DNA of 64,000 nt from Collinsella sp. (GTDB lineage Bacteria; Actinomycetota; Coriobacteriia; Coriobacteriales; Coriobacteriaceae), in contig DXZW01000013.1 in the NCBI GenBank assembly GCA_019419455.1, positions 1-64,000 of the forward strand, written 5' to 3'. Shown here one piece after another: positions 35,440 to 43,479 of this stretch. Under the pieces are notes generated by a model. It was not told the DNA's origin, did not search any database, and was given only the letters and a program-made list of their open reading frames with translations. Both the position numbers and the translations under genes were made by a program. Position 1 is the stretch's first letter, and each line of letters begins with the position of its first letter.

Positions 35440-38190
35440 ATGTCTGACAAACGCCGTACCTTTGCCGTTATCGACGGCAACTCGCTCATGCATCGCGCCT
35501 TCCACGCCGTGCCGCCGACCATGAACGCGCCGGACGGTCGCCCCACCAATGCGATCTTTGGCTTTCTGAACATGTTTCTCAAGATGATCGACGCCTTTAA
35601 CCCCGATGGTGTGGTCGTGGCGTTTGATAAGGGCAAGCCGCGCGTGCGCATGGAGATGCTGCCGCAGTATAAGGCGCAGCGCCCGCCCATGGACCCCGAC
35701 CTGCACGCGCAGTTCCCCATGATTAAGGAGCTGCTCGCTGCGCTCAACGTGCCGATTTTGCAGTCCGAGGGCTGGGAAGGTGACGATATCCTGGGCACCA
35801 TGGCGCGCCTGGGCGAGGAAGCCGGCTGCGACATGCTGCTGGTGACCGGCGACCGCGACATGTATCAGCTCGTGACCGAGCACGTCAACGTGGTCTCGAC
35901 CCGCAAAGGCCTGTCCGACGTGGCGATTATGACGCCCGAGAGCGTGGACGACCTGTATCACGGCATTACACCGGCGCTCGTGCCCGATTTTTACGGCCTG
36001 AAGGGCGATACTTCCGACAACATTCCCGGCGTGCCGGGCATCGGCCCCAAAAAGGCGAGCGCGCTCATCGCGCAGTACGGCAGCCTGGACGAGGTCATCG
36101 CACATGCCGACGAGGTCAAGGGCAAGATGGGCGAGAACTTGCGCGCGCATATCGACGACGCGCTGCTGAGCCGCAAGGTCGCAACCATTCGTACCGATGC
36201 GCCTGTCGAGCTCGACTTTGATGCGACGTCCTTCCCGGCGTTTTCTGCCGACGAGGTGTCCGCTACGCTGGGCACGCTCGGCATTACGGCCATGCAGAAC
36301 CGTTTTTTGGCGCTGATTGGCGGCGAGGGCGGGGCTGCGGCCGCTGCCAGCACGTTCGAGATGCCTGCTGTTTTGCGTGCCGCCGCCGGCGATGCCGAGG
36401 CGCTTGCTGCCGCCGCCGCCGAGGTCGCTCGCGCGATTGATGCGGGCGAGTGGATTGCCGCTGTGGTGGACGATGACAAGGAGGAAGGCGCACTTTTTGG
36501 CCTGACGCGCACGCTGTGGCTGGCGACGCCCAAAGGACTGCTTGCACTTGAGGAGGGCGATGGCGGTGCGCCTGCCGTGGTCGATGGCTTCAACTTCGCC
36601 CACGGCGTGATTGCCGGCGTGCTTGCGCGCCTGTTTATGGAGGGCCGCGTGGCGAACCCGGATATGAAAGCGCTGCTGCATGTGCTTTCGCCCATCGATT
36701 CCTCCGAGCCCGAGCTCATGGATCCGCTGGCAGTCGATTCCACGCGCATCTTCGATACCGTGGTTGCCGCCTACTTGTTGGATTCCGACCGCTCCGAGTT
36801 TGACGAGGCGTATATGGCCGATACCTATCTGCAGATGGCGCTGCCTGCGGCGCGCGGTGCAGAGGGTGCCGGTGAGGACGCTCCTGCGCCCGCCGCTCGC
36901 ACGGCGGCCTTGACGCTGGCGCTGGTCGTACCGCTGCGCGACCGCATGACCCGCGAGAACGCCGTCAACGTGTTCGATGGCATCGAGATGCCACTCGTGC
37001 CGGTGCTTGCCAAGATGGAGCGCGCGGGCATGCTCGTGGACCCCGACCGTCTGCATAGTCTGTCCGAGGGGCTTGCTACCCAGATTGCCGAGGTTGAGCG
37101 AAACATTCGAGACCTGGCGGGTGACGAGACCTTTAACATCGGCAGCCCCATGCAGCTCTCGCATGTGCTGTTTGACGTTATGGGGCTTCCGACCAAGGGC
37201 CTCAAGAAGACCAAGCGCGGCTACTATTCGACCAACGCCAAGGTGCTGAGCGACCTTGCCCGTGACCACGAGATCGTGCGTCTGATCTTGGATTGGCGTG
37301 AGAAGTCCAAGATCAAGTCCACATACCTGGATACGCTGGGCCCGCTGCGTCGTGGCGATGGCCGCGTGCACACCACCTACAACCAGACCATCACGGCGAC
37401 GGGCCGCCTGTCCTCGAGCGACCCGAACCTACAGAACATCCCGACGCGCTCTGAGCTTGGTCGTACCGTCAAGACGGCGTTTTCGGCGGGCGAGGGCAGC
37501 GTCTTTTTGGCGGTGGACTACTCGCAGATCGAGTTGCGCCTACTCGCGCATCTTTCGGGTGATGAACATCTGGTACGTGCCTTTAACGAGGGTGAGGACT
37601 TCCATGCCGAGACGGCCGCGCGCGTGTTTGGCGTTCCCGTGTCCGAGGTAACGCCCGATCTGCGCAGCCGCGCCAAGGCCGTGAACTTTGGCATCGTGTA
37701 CGGTCAGCAGGCGTACGGCCTGTCGCAGTCGCTGCACATCTCGATGGTCGAGGCGCGCGACATGATCGACCGCTACTACGAGGCCTACCCGGGCGTGCGC
37801 ACGTTCCTCGACAACGTGGTGGCGCGCGCCAAGCAGACGGGCTATGCCGAGACCATGTACGGACGCCGTCGTCATATTCCGCAGCTCAAGGCCAAAAACC
37901 CGCAGCTCCGCGGCTTTGGCGAGCGCACGGCTATGAACCATCCCATGCAGGGTACCGCGGCGGACATCATCAAGATTGCCATGGCCCGCGTAAGCCGCCG
38001 CCTGGAAGAAGAGGGCTTTGCCGCCCACATGATCTTGCAGGTGCACGACGAACTGGACTTTGAGTGCCCAGTGGATGAGGTCGAGGCGCTCACCGCGATG
38101 GTCCGCGACGTCATGGAGCACGTAGTAGACCTCCGCGTACCGTTAATCGCCGAAGCCAGTACCGGCATAACCTGGGCCGACGCCAAATAG
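35440..38190 (+). CDS. polA: DNA polymerase I
   Basis: Okazaki-fragment maturation and repair polymerase. The 916 residues comprise a 5'-3' exonuclease (about 1-290; DGNSLMHRAFHA, LVTGDRDMYQLV, GDTSDNIPGVPGIGPKKAS), a degenerate 3'-5' exonuclease region (about 310-500) in which the DxE, NxxxD and YxxxD motifs are not recognisable, and an intact family A polymerase (VDYSQIELRLLAHLSGD, the O-helix RSRAKAVNFGIVYGQQAYG, and QVHDELDFE). Loss of proofreading is common in Gram-positive and Thermus PolI. GCGAGG lies upstream of ATG 35440. Confidence 0.97.
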   Translation: MSDKRRTFAVIDGNSLMHRAFHAVPPTMNAPDGRPTNAIFGFLNMFLKMIDAFNPDGVVVAFDKGKPRVRMEMLPQYKAQRPPMDPDLHAQFPMIKELLAALNVPILQSEGWEGDDILGTMARLGEEAGCDMLLVTGDRDMYQLVTEHVNVVSTRKGLSDVAIMTPESVDDLYHGITPALVPDFYGLKGDTSDNIPGVPGIGPKKASALIAQYGSLDEVIAHADEVKGKMGENLRAHIDDALLSRKVATIRTDAPVELDFDATSFPAFSADEVSATLGTLGITAMQNRFLALIGGEGGAAAAASTFEMPAVLRAAAGDAEALAAAAAEVARAIDAGEWIAAVVDDDKEEGALFGLTRTLWLATPKGLLALEEGDGGAPAVVDGFNFAHGVIAGVLARLFMEGRVANPDMKALLHVLSPIDSSEPELMDPLAVDSTRIFDTVVAAYLLDSDRSEFDEAYMADTYLQMALPAARGAEGAGEDAPAPAARTAALTLALVVPLRDRMTRENAVNVFDGIEMPLVPVLAKMERAGMLVDPDRLHSLSEGLATQIAEVERNIRDLAGDETFNIGSPMQLSHVLFDVMGLPTKGLKKTKRGYYSTNAKVLSDLARDHEIVRLILDWREKSKIKSTYLDTLGPLRRGDGRVHTTYNQTITATGRLSSSDPNLQNIPTRSELGRTVKTAFSAGEGSVFLAVDYSQIELRLLAHLSGDEHLVRAFNEGEDFHAETAARVFGVPVSEVTPDLRSRAKAVNFGIVYGQQAYGLSQSLHISMVEARDMIDRYYEAYPGVRTFLDNVVARAKQTGYAETMYGRRRHIPQLKAKNPQLRGFGERTAMNHPMQGTAADIIKIAMARVSRRLEEEGFAAHMILQVHDELDFECPVDEVEALTAMVRDVMEHVVDLRVPLIAEASTGITWADAK

Positions 38191-38238
38191 GAAAGCGCTC
38201 CGTAAGGCAAGCTCGCCCAAGACGCAAGCCCCCACATA

Positions 38239-38278
38239 CTTAAGATTTGGGACAAACACTACTGATTAATTTGTCCCA
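38239..38278. repeat. 40-base palindromic repeat, copy 1
   Basis: CTTAAGATTT, then a hairpin with arms TGGGACAAA (38248-38256) and TTTGTCCCA (38270-38278). About 34 of 40 bases match the copy at 50712-50751. It lies 3' of polA. No gene lies in 38191-38533; the region holds this repeat, the hairpin at 38291 and the long palindrome at 38363. Confidence 0.75.
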
Positions 38279-38290
38279 CAGTAACCAAAA

Positions 38291-38332
38291 CAGAGGGGAG
38301 CCCCTTCCAACAAGGAGCTCCCCTCTGCTCAA
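38291..38332 (-). terminator. Hairpin between convergent polA and HAD gene
   Basis: A 16-base-pair stem with one mismatch (38291-38306 with 38317-38332). Read on the minus strand it is followed by TTTT, so it can terminate the HAD phosphatase transcript; on the plus strand no U-tract follows. Confidence 0.6.
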
Positions 38333-38362
38333 ATCATTTCAGCTAAGTATCTAGACACTCAA

Positions 38363-38557
38363 GACGCCATCTTGGCGGCAGGAAAGTAAACCTAGGGCCT
38401 GGCCGGGCGGCACGGGTTAACTTTTCGTAGATTCCGCACGCAAAGAAAGCCACTTAATGTGGCTTTCGTCTTGCGCAGGACCTGACCGAGCGAAAAGTTA
38501 TCCCGTGCCGCCCGGCCAGGCCCGATGGGATGGCTACCGAGCCGCCAAGATGGCGTC
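38363..38557. repeat. Nested long palindrome mirroring the 3' end of the HAD gene
   Basis: Three nested inverted repeats: outer arms 38363-38379 and 38541-38557 (17 of 17 bases), middle arms 38395-38427 and 38491-38523 (32 of 33), inner arms around 38445-38471 (GAAAGCCAC/GTGGCTTTC). The right outer arm is the last codons (Asp-Ala-Ile-Leu-Ala-Ala) of the minus-strand HAD gene, so the left arm is an inverted copy of a coding end. Confidence 0.85.
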
Positions 38558-39361
38558 GATGAGCGTCAGTACGCCCCCGTCGTTGTTGCTCGGAATGCGC
38601 CACTTGGCGTGCGCATTCATATGCTCCTCGGCATTGTCCACGATAAAGCTGTGACCGACGCGCTCAAGCATGGGGATGTCGTTGTAGGTATCGCCCACGG
38701 CGGCGGCATCGGCGATATCGATGCCGAGCTGCTCGCACAGGTGCGCGACGCCCGAACCCTTGTCGACGCCCAGGTTCATAAAGTCGATCCACTCGCGGCC
38801 GGCATTGGTGACATAGAGCTGATCCGAGAACGCGGGGTTATAGGTCTCGCGAAACGCGGGCTCGGCGTCGTAGCCGGGGAAAAAGATCGAGATCTTATTG
38901 GACTCGATATCAAGGCCCTCAAAGGTGTCGACGTAGTTGATCGTGTTGTAGTAGACGCTGATCTCGTCGTGGTACTGATGGTCGCGGGCGAGCACATAGA
39001 ACTCGTCGTAGCAGCACAGGACGGGAACGGCGCGCGGGTCCTCCGAGGCACGAGCGAGCACCTGCTGATACAGCGCCACATCGATGTTGCTCTTATAGAT
39101 ATAGTTGCCGCGGTAGATAACGCAGGCTCCATTGTCGGGGCAAAAAGCAAGGCGGTTCTTAATGCTCTCGAACATTTCTTCGAGTTTTGGGGCGGGGCGT
39201 CCGCTGGCGGGGCAGAACACGATGCCAGCCTCGGCGAGCTTGTCTAGGCGCTCATCAAGACCCTGCGGCAACACGCGCTCGTCGGTGAGAAGCGTCTTGT
39301 CCATATCAACGGCGAGAATCTTAATGCTTCCAATATTGGTGTCCGATTCGTAAGTTTGCAT
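38534..39361 (-). CDS. Cof-type HAD-superfamily phosphatase
   Basis: Cytoplasmic sugar-phosphate or cofactor phosphatase of the HAD IIB (Cof) type; substrate unknown. Motif I is VDMDKTLLTD (nucleophile in DMDKT), motif II CPASGRP, motif III/IV KGSGVAHLCEQLGI and AVGDTYNDIPML. 275 residues, normal for the family. GAAAGG lies upstream of the ATG at 39361 on the minus strand. Its last codons form one arm of the palindrome at 38363-38557. Confidence 0.9.
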   Translation of the reverse strand: MQTYESDTNIGSIKILAVDMDKTLLTDERVLPQGLDERLDKLAEAGIVFCPASGRPAPKLEEMFESIKNRLAFCPDNGACVIYRGNYIYKSNIDVALYQQVLARASEDPRAVPVLCCYDEFYVLARDHQYHDEISVYYNTINYVDTFEGLDIESNKISIFFPGYDAEPAFRETYNPAFSDQLYVTNAGREWIDFMNLGVDKGSGVAHLCEQLGIDIADAAAVGDTYNDIPMLERVGHSFIVDNAEEHMNAHAKWRIPSNNDGGVLTLIDAILAAR

Positions 39362-39504
39362 AAAAGCGCGCCTTTCGTTTCGAAATTGTTTCAGACGTTA
39401 TAATCATCAACCAGTAACCGAGCGTATTGTCGCAGGAACGGAGCGTATTTGCACCACGCTTCACAAAGTAATGAAAAAACTTTTCAGAAATTTGAATTTG
39501 TCGC

Positions 39505-39532
39505 TTGTGCTGCGGGCACTTTAGCGTAATAT
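39505..39532 (+). promoter_or_regulatory. Candidate promoter of the argG leader
   Basis: TTGTGC (39505-39510) and TAATAT (39527-39532) are separated by 16 bases, about 100 bases before the leader ORF. The surrounding region is clearly more AT-rich than the neighbouring genes. No ArgR box was recognised. Confidence 0.45.
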
Positions 39533-39635
39533 AGCGACCATCGAAAACGGAGACGGAAATACAACCGCTTACCGAAGAAAAGGTACCGTTTACGATATTA
39601 GAATTGCGCCCGGCGATAGGTGAAAGGAGAGGCAG

Positions 39636-39710
39636 ATGCAGTTCGTAAAGATCATCACCACTGCAGATAATGCCATCCGACGCCAGCGCGCAATTTCCCG
39701 ACGACGATAA
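39636..39710 (+). CDS. Arginine-rich leader peptide upstream of argG
   Basis: A 24-codon ORF with a strong ribosome binding site (GAAAGGAGAGG) six or so bases before ATG 39636. The last ten residues are RRQRAISRRR: six Arg codons, four of them CGA, which is otherwise uncommon in this GC-rich window where CGC and CGT dominate. The stop (39708-39710) is seven bases before a hairpin that competes with a second hairpin. It lies 205 bases before argG. By analogy with trp, his and leu leader peptides it would sense charged Arg-tRNA through ribosome stalling. Not a known gene to me; function inferred. Confidence 0.7.
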   Translation: MQFVKIITTADNAIRRQRAISRRR

Positions 39711-39717
39711 CAATCGT

Positions 39718-39774
39718 CTCTGTTCGTATGGGGTGAAATGCCCCAACAGAGTCATTTTGAGGTCGTTGGGTTTT
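39718..39774 (+). promoter_or_regulatory. Putative attenuator: competing hairpins after the leader peptide
   Basis: Structure 2:3: CTCTGTT (39718-39724) and GGGG (39730-39733) pair with CCCC (39741-39744) and AACAGAG (39745-39751). Structure 3:4: CCCAAC (39742-39747) pairs with GTTGGG (39765-39770), followed by TTTT (39771-39774). Both use 39742-39747, so they are mutually exclusive. A ribosome stalled at the Arg codons would leave segment 2 free (antitermination); one at the stop codon would cover it (termination). Confidence 0.6.
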
Positions 39775-39820
39775 AGCACGATATAAACGCATGTTTCTAG
39801 AGCATGCTGTGCTGCTTTTT
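39775..39820 (+). terminator. Second terminator-like hairpin in the argG leader
   Basis: AGCAC (39775-39779) and GCATG (39789-39793) pair with CATGC (39803-39807) and GTGCT (39809-39813); a nine-base bulge separates the two 5' segments. TTTTT follows at 39816-39820. It could act as a further attenuation point before argG. Confidence 0.4.
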
Positions 39821-39915
39821 GCTATTTAACCTGATATTGCACGGTTTTTTGACCTCGAAATGACTTGCAACTGACCGATGTTCTAACTAGCTACCAAGGG
39901 CGAAAGGAAACAGCC

Positions 39916-41142
39916 ATGAGCAAGGAAAAAGTCGTTCTCGCATATTCCGGTGGTCTTGATACATCCGTATGTGTCAAGTGGCTCCAGGACGAGAAGAATC
40001 TCGATGTCGTTTGCGTCTGCGGCAACGTGGGCCAGGAGGAGACCGGCTTGGATGCCAAGAAGCAGAAGGCGCTTGACCTGGGCGTTCTCGATTGCCAGGT
40101 GCTCGACCTGCGCGACGAGTTCTCCGATGAGTTCCTGACTAAGGCCATCGCCGCAAACTCCATGTACGAGAACAAGTACCCGCTGCTCTCCGCGCTGTCT
40201 CGCCCGCTGCTCGCCAAGAAGCTTGTCGAGGTCGCTCACGAGTTTGGCGCGACCTACGTCGCCCACGGCTGCACCGGCAAGGGTAACGACCAGGTTCGTT
40301 TTGAGGCTGCCGTCAAGGCCCTCGACCCCGAGCTTAAGGTTATCGCCCCGGTTCGCGAGTGGGATCTGAAGTGCCGTCCCGATGAGGTTGCCTATGCTCA
40401 CGCCCACAACGTGCCGGTTCCCGAGGGCGCCAACGACAACCCCTATTCCATCGACGACAACCTGTGGGGTCGCGCCATCGAGTGCGGTCACCTGGAGGAT
40501 CCCTGGAACGAGCCGCTCGACGACGCCTGGGTTATGACCAAGAACCCCGAGGACACGCCGGACACCCCGACCTACACCGAGATTGAGTTTGAGGCGGGCA
40601 AGCCCGTCGCCGTCGATGGCAAGAAGATGAAACTCTCCGAGATCGTCATCGCCCTCAACAAGATTTCGGGTGACAACGGCTTTGGCCGTCTCGACCTGGT
40701 CGAGGATCGTCTGGTGGGCCTCAAGAGTCGCGAGTGCTACGAGGTTCCTGGCGCCCTGACGCTCATCACCGCCCACAAGGCGCTCGAGGACATCTGCGTC
40801 GAGGGTGACCTGCTCAAGACCAAGATTAAGCTCGAGCAGGATTGGGCCACCGCCGTGTACAACGGCCAGTGGTACAGCCCGCTCAAAAACGCGCTCGATG
40901 CCTTTATGGCCGACACCCAGAAGTTCGTGACCGGCACCGTCCGTCTGAAGTTCTTTAAGGGCAACTGCCATGTCGTCGGCCGCAAGAGCCCGTTTAGCCT
41001 GTATGACTACGGTCTGGCTACCTACGACCGCGACACTACGTTTGACGAGAAGGCCAGCGCCGGCTTTATCGAGATCGATACGCTGTCGCTCAAGACGTGG
41101 GCTAAGGTCCAGGGCCCCAGCTCTGCTGCCGCCCAGGCCTAG
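39916..41142 (+). CDS. argG: Argininosuccinate synthase
   Basis: ATP-dependent ligase joining citrulline and aspartate in arginine synthesis. The 408 residues start VVLAYSGGLDTSV (ATP pyrophosphatase loop) and include AHGCTGKGNDQVRFE, NPYSIDDNLWGRAIECG and SRECYEVPGA. GAAAGGAAA precedes ATG 39916. The gene is separated from argH by a hairpin and a small ORF. A leader peptide and attenuator lie upstream, which suggests regulation by arginine availability. No other arg biosynthesis genes are in the window. Confidence 0.96.
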   Translation: MSKEKVVLAYSGGLDTSVCVKWLQDEKNLDVVCVCGNVGQEETGLDAKKQKALDLGVLDCQVLDLRDEFSDEFLTKAIAANSMYENKYPLLSALSRPLLAKKLVEVAHEFGATYVAHGCTGKGNDQVRFEAAVKALDPELKVIAPVREWDLKCRPDEVAYAHAHNVPVPEGANDNPYSIDDNLWGRAIECGHLEDPWNEPLDDAWVMTKNPEDTPDTPTYTEIEFEAGKPVAVDGKKMKLSEIVIALNKISGDNGFGRLDLVEDRLVGLKSRECYEVPGALTLITAHKALEDICVEGDLLKTKIKLEQDWATAVYNGQWYSPLKNALDAFMADTQKFVTGTVRLKFFKGNCHVVGRKSPFSLYDYGLATYDRDTTFDEKASAGFIEIDTLSLKTWAKVQGPSSAAAQA

Positions 41143-41295
41143 CGCCTCCTTCCTTTGGTATCCGCGCGGCCCATCCGCGTGATACATAACGGGCGCATGG
41201 GGTCCCTACCTTTCGTTATGCTTGCTGACACTTCTTAACATCGGTGGCCCCTACGTTCCGCCCGCATATATGATGCCGCGTCTGCGGCTGAGTCC

Positions 41296-41325
41296 GAGCC
41301 CCGCCGGGGTTGTCCGGCGGGGCTC
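41296..41325 (+). terminator. Hairpin between argG and the small ORF
   Basis: A perfect 12-base-pair GC stem (41296-41307 with 41314-41325) with a six-base loop. The following bases (CTCCTATCAATTT) lack a continuous U-tract, so it may be a pause site, an RNA end or a partial terminator. Confidence 0.55.
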
Positions 41326-41375
41326 CTCCTATCAATTTGACGGCCCTGCGCCTATATATATGGGGAGTATCCATT

Positions 41376-41546
41376 ATGTTCAATGCTATCGCGCATGCTT
41401 TACTTGCCCTCGCGCCCGAGTTCGATGCTGCAAAGGTCGAGGACGTTCCTATGAGCCTAAAGGCCTGGATCGATTGTTCGCAGGGCAACATTCGGAGGGA
41501 GACGTTGGGCGCCAAGTGCATGGCGCGTCACTTCTTTGCAAATTAG
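41376..41546 (+). CDS. Small uncharacterised protein (56 residues) between argG and argH
   Basis: Not recognised. GGGGAG (41362-41367) lies nine bases upstream of ATG 41376. The sequence begins MFNAIAHALLALAPEF, a likely amphipathic helix, followed by DAAKVEDVPMSLKAWIDC and a basic end (RRETLGAKCMARHFFAN). Two Cys residues are present. Its place between argG and argH, after a hairpin, suggests it belongs to the arginine unit, but nothing in the sequence shows a function. It could be spurious. Confidence 0.5.
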   Translation: MFNAIAHALLALAPEFDAAKVEDVPMSLKAWIDCSQGNIRRETLGAKCMARHFFAN

Positions 41547-41664
41547 CTATATGGCCTCGCACATGGTGGGGAATATGCAAAACTAGCGGTTGAGAAATCG
41601 CTTTAGCGACAGGGCGCATTGCTTTGGGCGCTTGTTTTGGGATTTGATGAAAGGGGACGGTTCC

Positions 41665-43095
41665 ATGGCTCTTTGGGGCGGTCGTTTTGAGGCAGGCGTG
41701 GCCGAGGTCACGCAGGAGTTTGGCGCGTCGTTGCCGGTTGACAAACATCTCTATAAGCAGGATATCGCCGGATCTAAGGCACATGCCAAGATGCTGGCGG
41801 CCCAGGGCATTATCAGCGCCGAGGACGAGCAGGCGATTGCCGAGGGCCTGACCGGAATCGAACAGGATATCGATGCCGGCAACTTCACCTTTGATATCAA
41901 CGACGAGGACATTCATATGTCCATCGAAAGCGAGCTGACGCGTCGTATCGGCGAGGCTGGCAAGCGCTTGCATACTGGGCGTTCGCGCAACGACCAGGTG
42001 GCGACCGATACGCGCCTGGGCGTCAAGGCGCTGGCCAAGGAGCTCATGGAGGCCAATCTTGAGCTGCGCCATGTGCTGGTGGATGCGGCCAAGAAGTACG
42101 ACAAGGTGATTCTTCCGGGCTACACGCATATGCAGCACGCTCAGCCCGTGCTGCTCTCGCATCATCTGCTGGCGTATTCCTGGATGTTCGCGCGCGACTT
42201 TACGCGCCTGAAGGCCGCCTTTGATGCCGCTGACAACTGCCCGCTGGGTGCTGCCGCGCTTGCCGGTACGAGCTATCCGCTCGATCGCCAGATGACGGCT
42301 GCCGAACTTGGCTTTGCGGGCGTGATTCCCAACTCGCTCGATGCGGTTTCCGACCGTGATTTCCTGCTCGATCTGCATTACGCCGGATCCGTCATGGCGA
42401 TGCACCTGTCGCGTCTTTCCGAGGAGATCGTGCTGTGGTCGAGCTCCGAATTTGGCTTTATCACGCTTTCAGACTCCTACTCCACCGGCTCGTCTATCAT
42501 GCCGCAGAAGAAGAATCCCGACTTTGCCGAGCTTATCCGCGGTAAGAGCGGTCGCGTGTACGGCAACCTGGTGCAGCTGCTGGTAACCATGAAGGGCCTG
42601 CCGCTCGCTTATAACAAGGACTTGCAGGAGGACAAGGAGGGCGCGCTCGATACCGCTCACACGCTCATGCAGTGCCTGTCCGTTATGGCCGGAATGATTT
42701 CGACCTGGACCGTCAACGAGGATGCCATGGCGCGCGAGTGCGGCGTGGGGCACCTTGCCGCCACCGATGTTGCCGATTACCTGGCAAAGCGCGGTCTACC
42801 GTTCCGCGAGGCACATGCCGTGGTGGGGCACCTGGTCCTGATGTGTGAGAAGCGCGGCTGCAATCTTGAGGACCTGCCGTTTGAGGTGTTCCAGGAGGCA
42901 AGCCCGCTCTTTGAGCGCGATATTACCGAGGCGCTCGATATCCCGTCGATTGTCGCCGCGCGCACGACCGAGGGCGGTACCGCCCCTGCCGCCGTTGCCG
43001 TGCAGCTGCAGCGTGCCGAGGCGCAGCTCGTGGCCGACGAAGGCGTGTTTGGATCGCTAACCAAGGTTGTCGAGATGGGTCACGGGGCAAAGTAG
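41665..43095 (+). CDS. argH: Argininosuccinate lyase
   Basis: Last step of arginine synthesis, releasing fumarate. The 476 residues contain the N-terminal LWGGRFEAG, HTGRSRNDQVATDTR, GYTHMQHAQPV, and the superfamily signature GSSIMPQKKNPD with the catalytic Ser loop. AAAGGGGA precedes ATG 41665; the frame is open from 41590 but the added residues are not family-like. A terminator follows at 43149. Confidence 0.96.
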   Translation: MALWGGRFEAGVAEVTQEFGASLPVDKHLYKQDIAGSKAHAKMLAAQGIISAEDEQAIAEGLTGIEQDIDAGNFTFDINDEDIHMSIESELTRRIGEAGKRLHTGRSRNDQVATDTRLGVKALAKELMEANLELRHVLVDAAKKYDKVILPGYTHMQHAQPVLLSHHLLAYSWMFARDFTRLKAAFDAADNCPLGAAALAGTSYPLDRQMTAAELGFAGVIPNSLDAVSDRDFLLDLHYAGSVMAMHLSRLSEEIVLWSSSEFGFITLSDSYSTGSSIMPQKKNPDFAELIRGKSGRVYGNLVQLLVTMKGLPLAYNKDLQEDKEGALDTAHTLMQCLSVMAGMISTWTVNEDAMARECGVGHLAATDVADYLAKRGLPFREAHAVVGHLVLMCEKRGCNLEDLPFEVFQEASPLFERDITEALDIPSIVAARTTEGGTAPAAVAVQLQRAEAQLVADEGVFGSLTKVVEMGHGAK

Positions 43096-43148
43096 AGGTT
43101 TGGCTGAAGACGTATTGTCCATTTATTGATAAATCGTTTTAGCTTTAA

Positions 43149-43179
43149 GGGCGTCTGCTGATGCGGGCGCCCCTATTTT
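43149..43179 (+). terminator. Intrinsic terminator after argH
   Basis: A ten-base-pair stem with two G-U pairs (43149-43158 with 43163-43172) and a TGAT loop, followed by CTATTTT. Confidence 0.75.
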
Positions 43180-43479
43180 GCTGCTATGGGGGAGGGGCTT
43201 GTCGAGAACTTCTGTAGGACCTTTGGGCAGGTTGTGAAGGGGGTACGTTCGCGGGTGGCAACCGACCGCCCGCTCTGTTCCATGTGGTTGATGAGCGGTC
43301 GGATGGTACTCTAATCGGGCTTCGAAACAGAAGTGACACATATGGAGCGCTTTAATAAATTGCAGCGTTTCAATAAACAGCTTTTTGTTTAACTGCAGCT
43401 AAAACTCTGTTACGATGCAGTCCAGGCGGGTGCCGGAATGGGACTTGGGCACGCGCGAACCTACTTGAAAGGCTACCTT
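43180..43479. other. Non-coding region upstream of ndk
   Basis: No supported gene. It holds an imperfect hairpin with arms CCGACC/GGTCGG (about 43266-43302), two 17-base-spaced direct repeats of the form AGCG-N4-ATAAA near 43343-43378, and a candidate promoter TTTAAC-N17-TACGAT (about 43388-43416) for ndk. A 16-codon ORF with an RFNK repeat overlaps the direct repeats but has no good ribosome binding site. Confidence 0.4.

Noticed and set aside
35274..35861. N-terminal extension of the M18 aminopeptidase frame over the start of polA
   Set aside because: Family similarity starts at 35273 with a good ribosome binding site; the extension is antisense to polA.
39321..39779. 152-codon minus-strand frame over the argG leader
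   Set aside because: GTG start without ribosome binding site, overlap with the HAD gene start, no recognisable family. The plus-strand leader features explain the region better.
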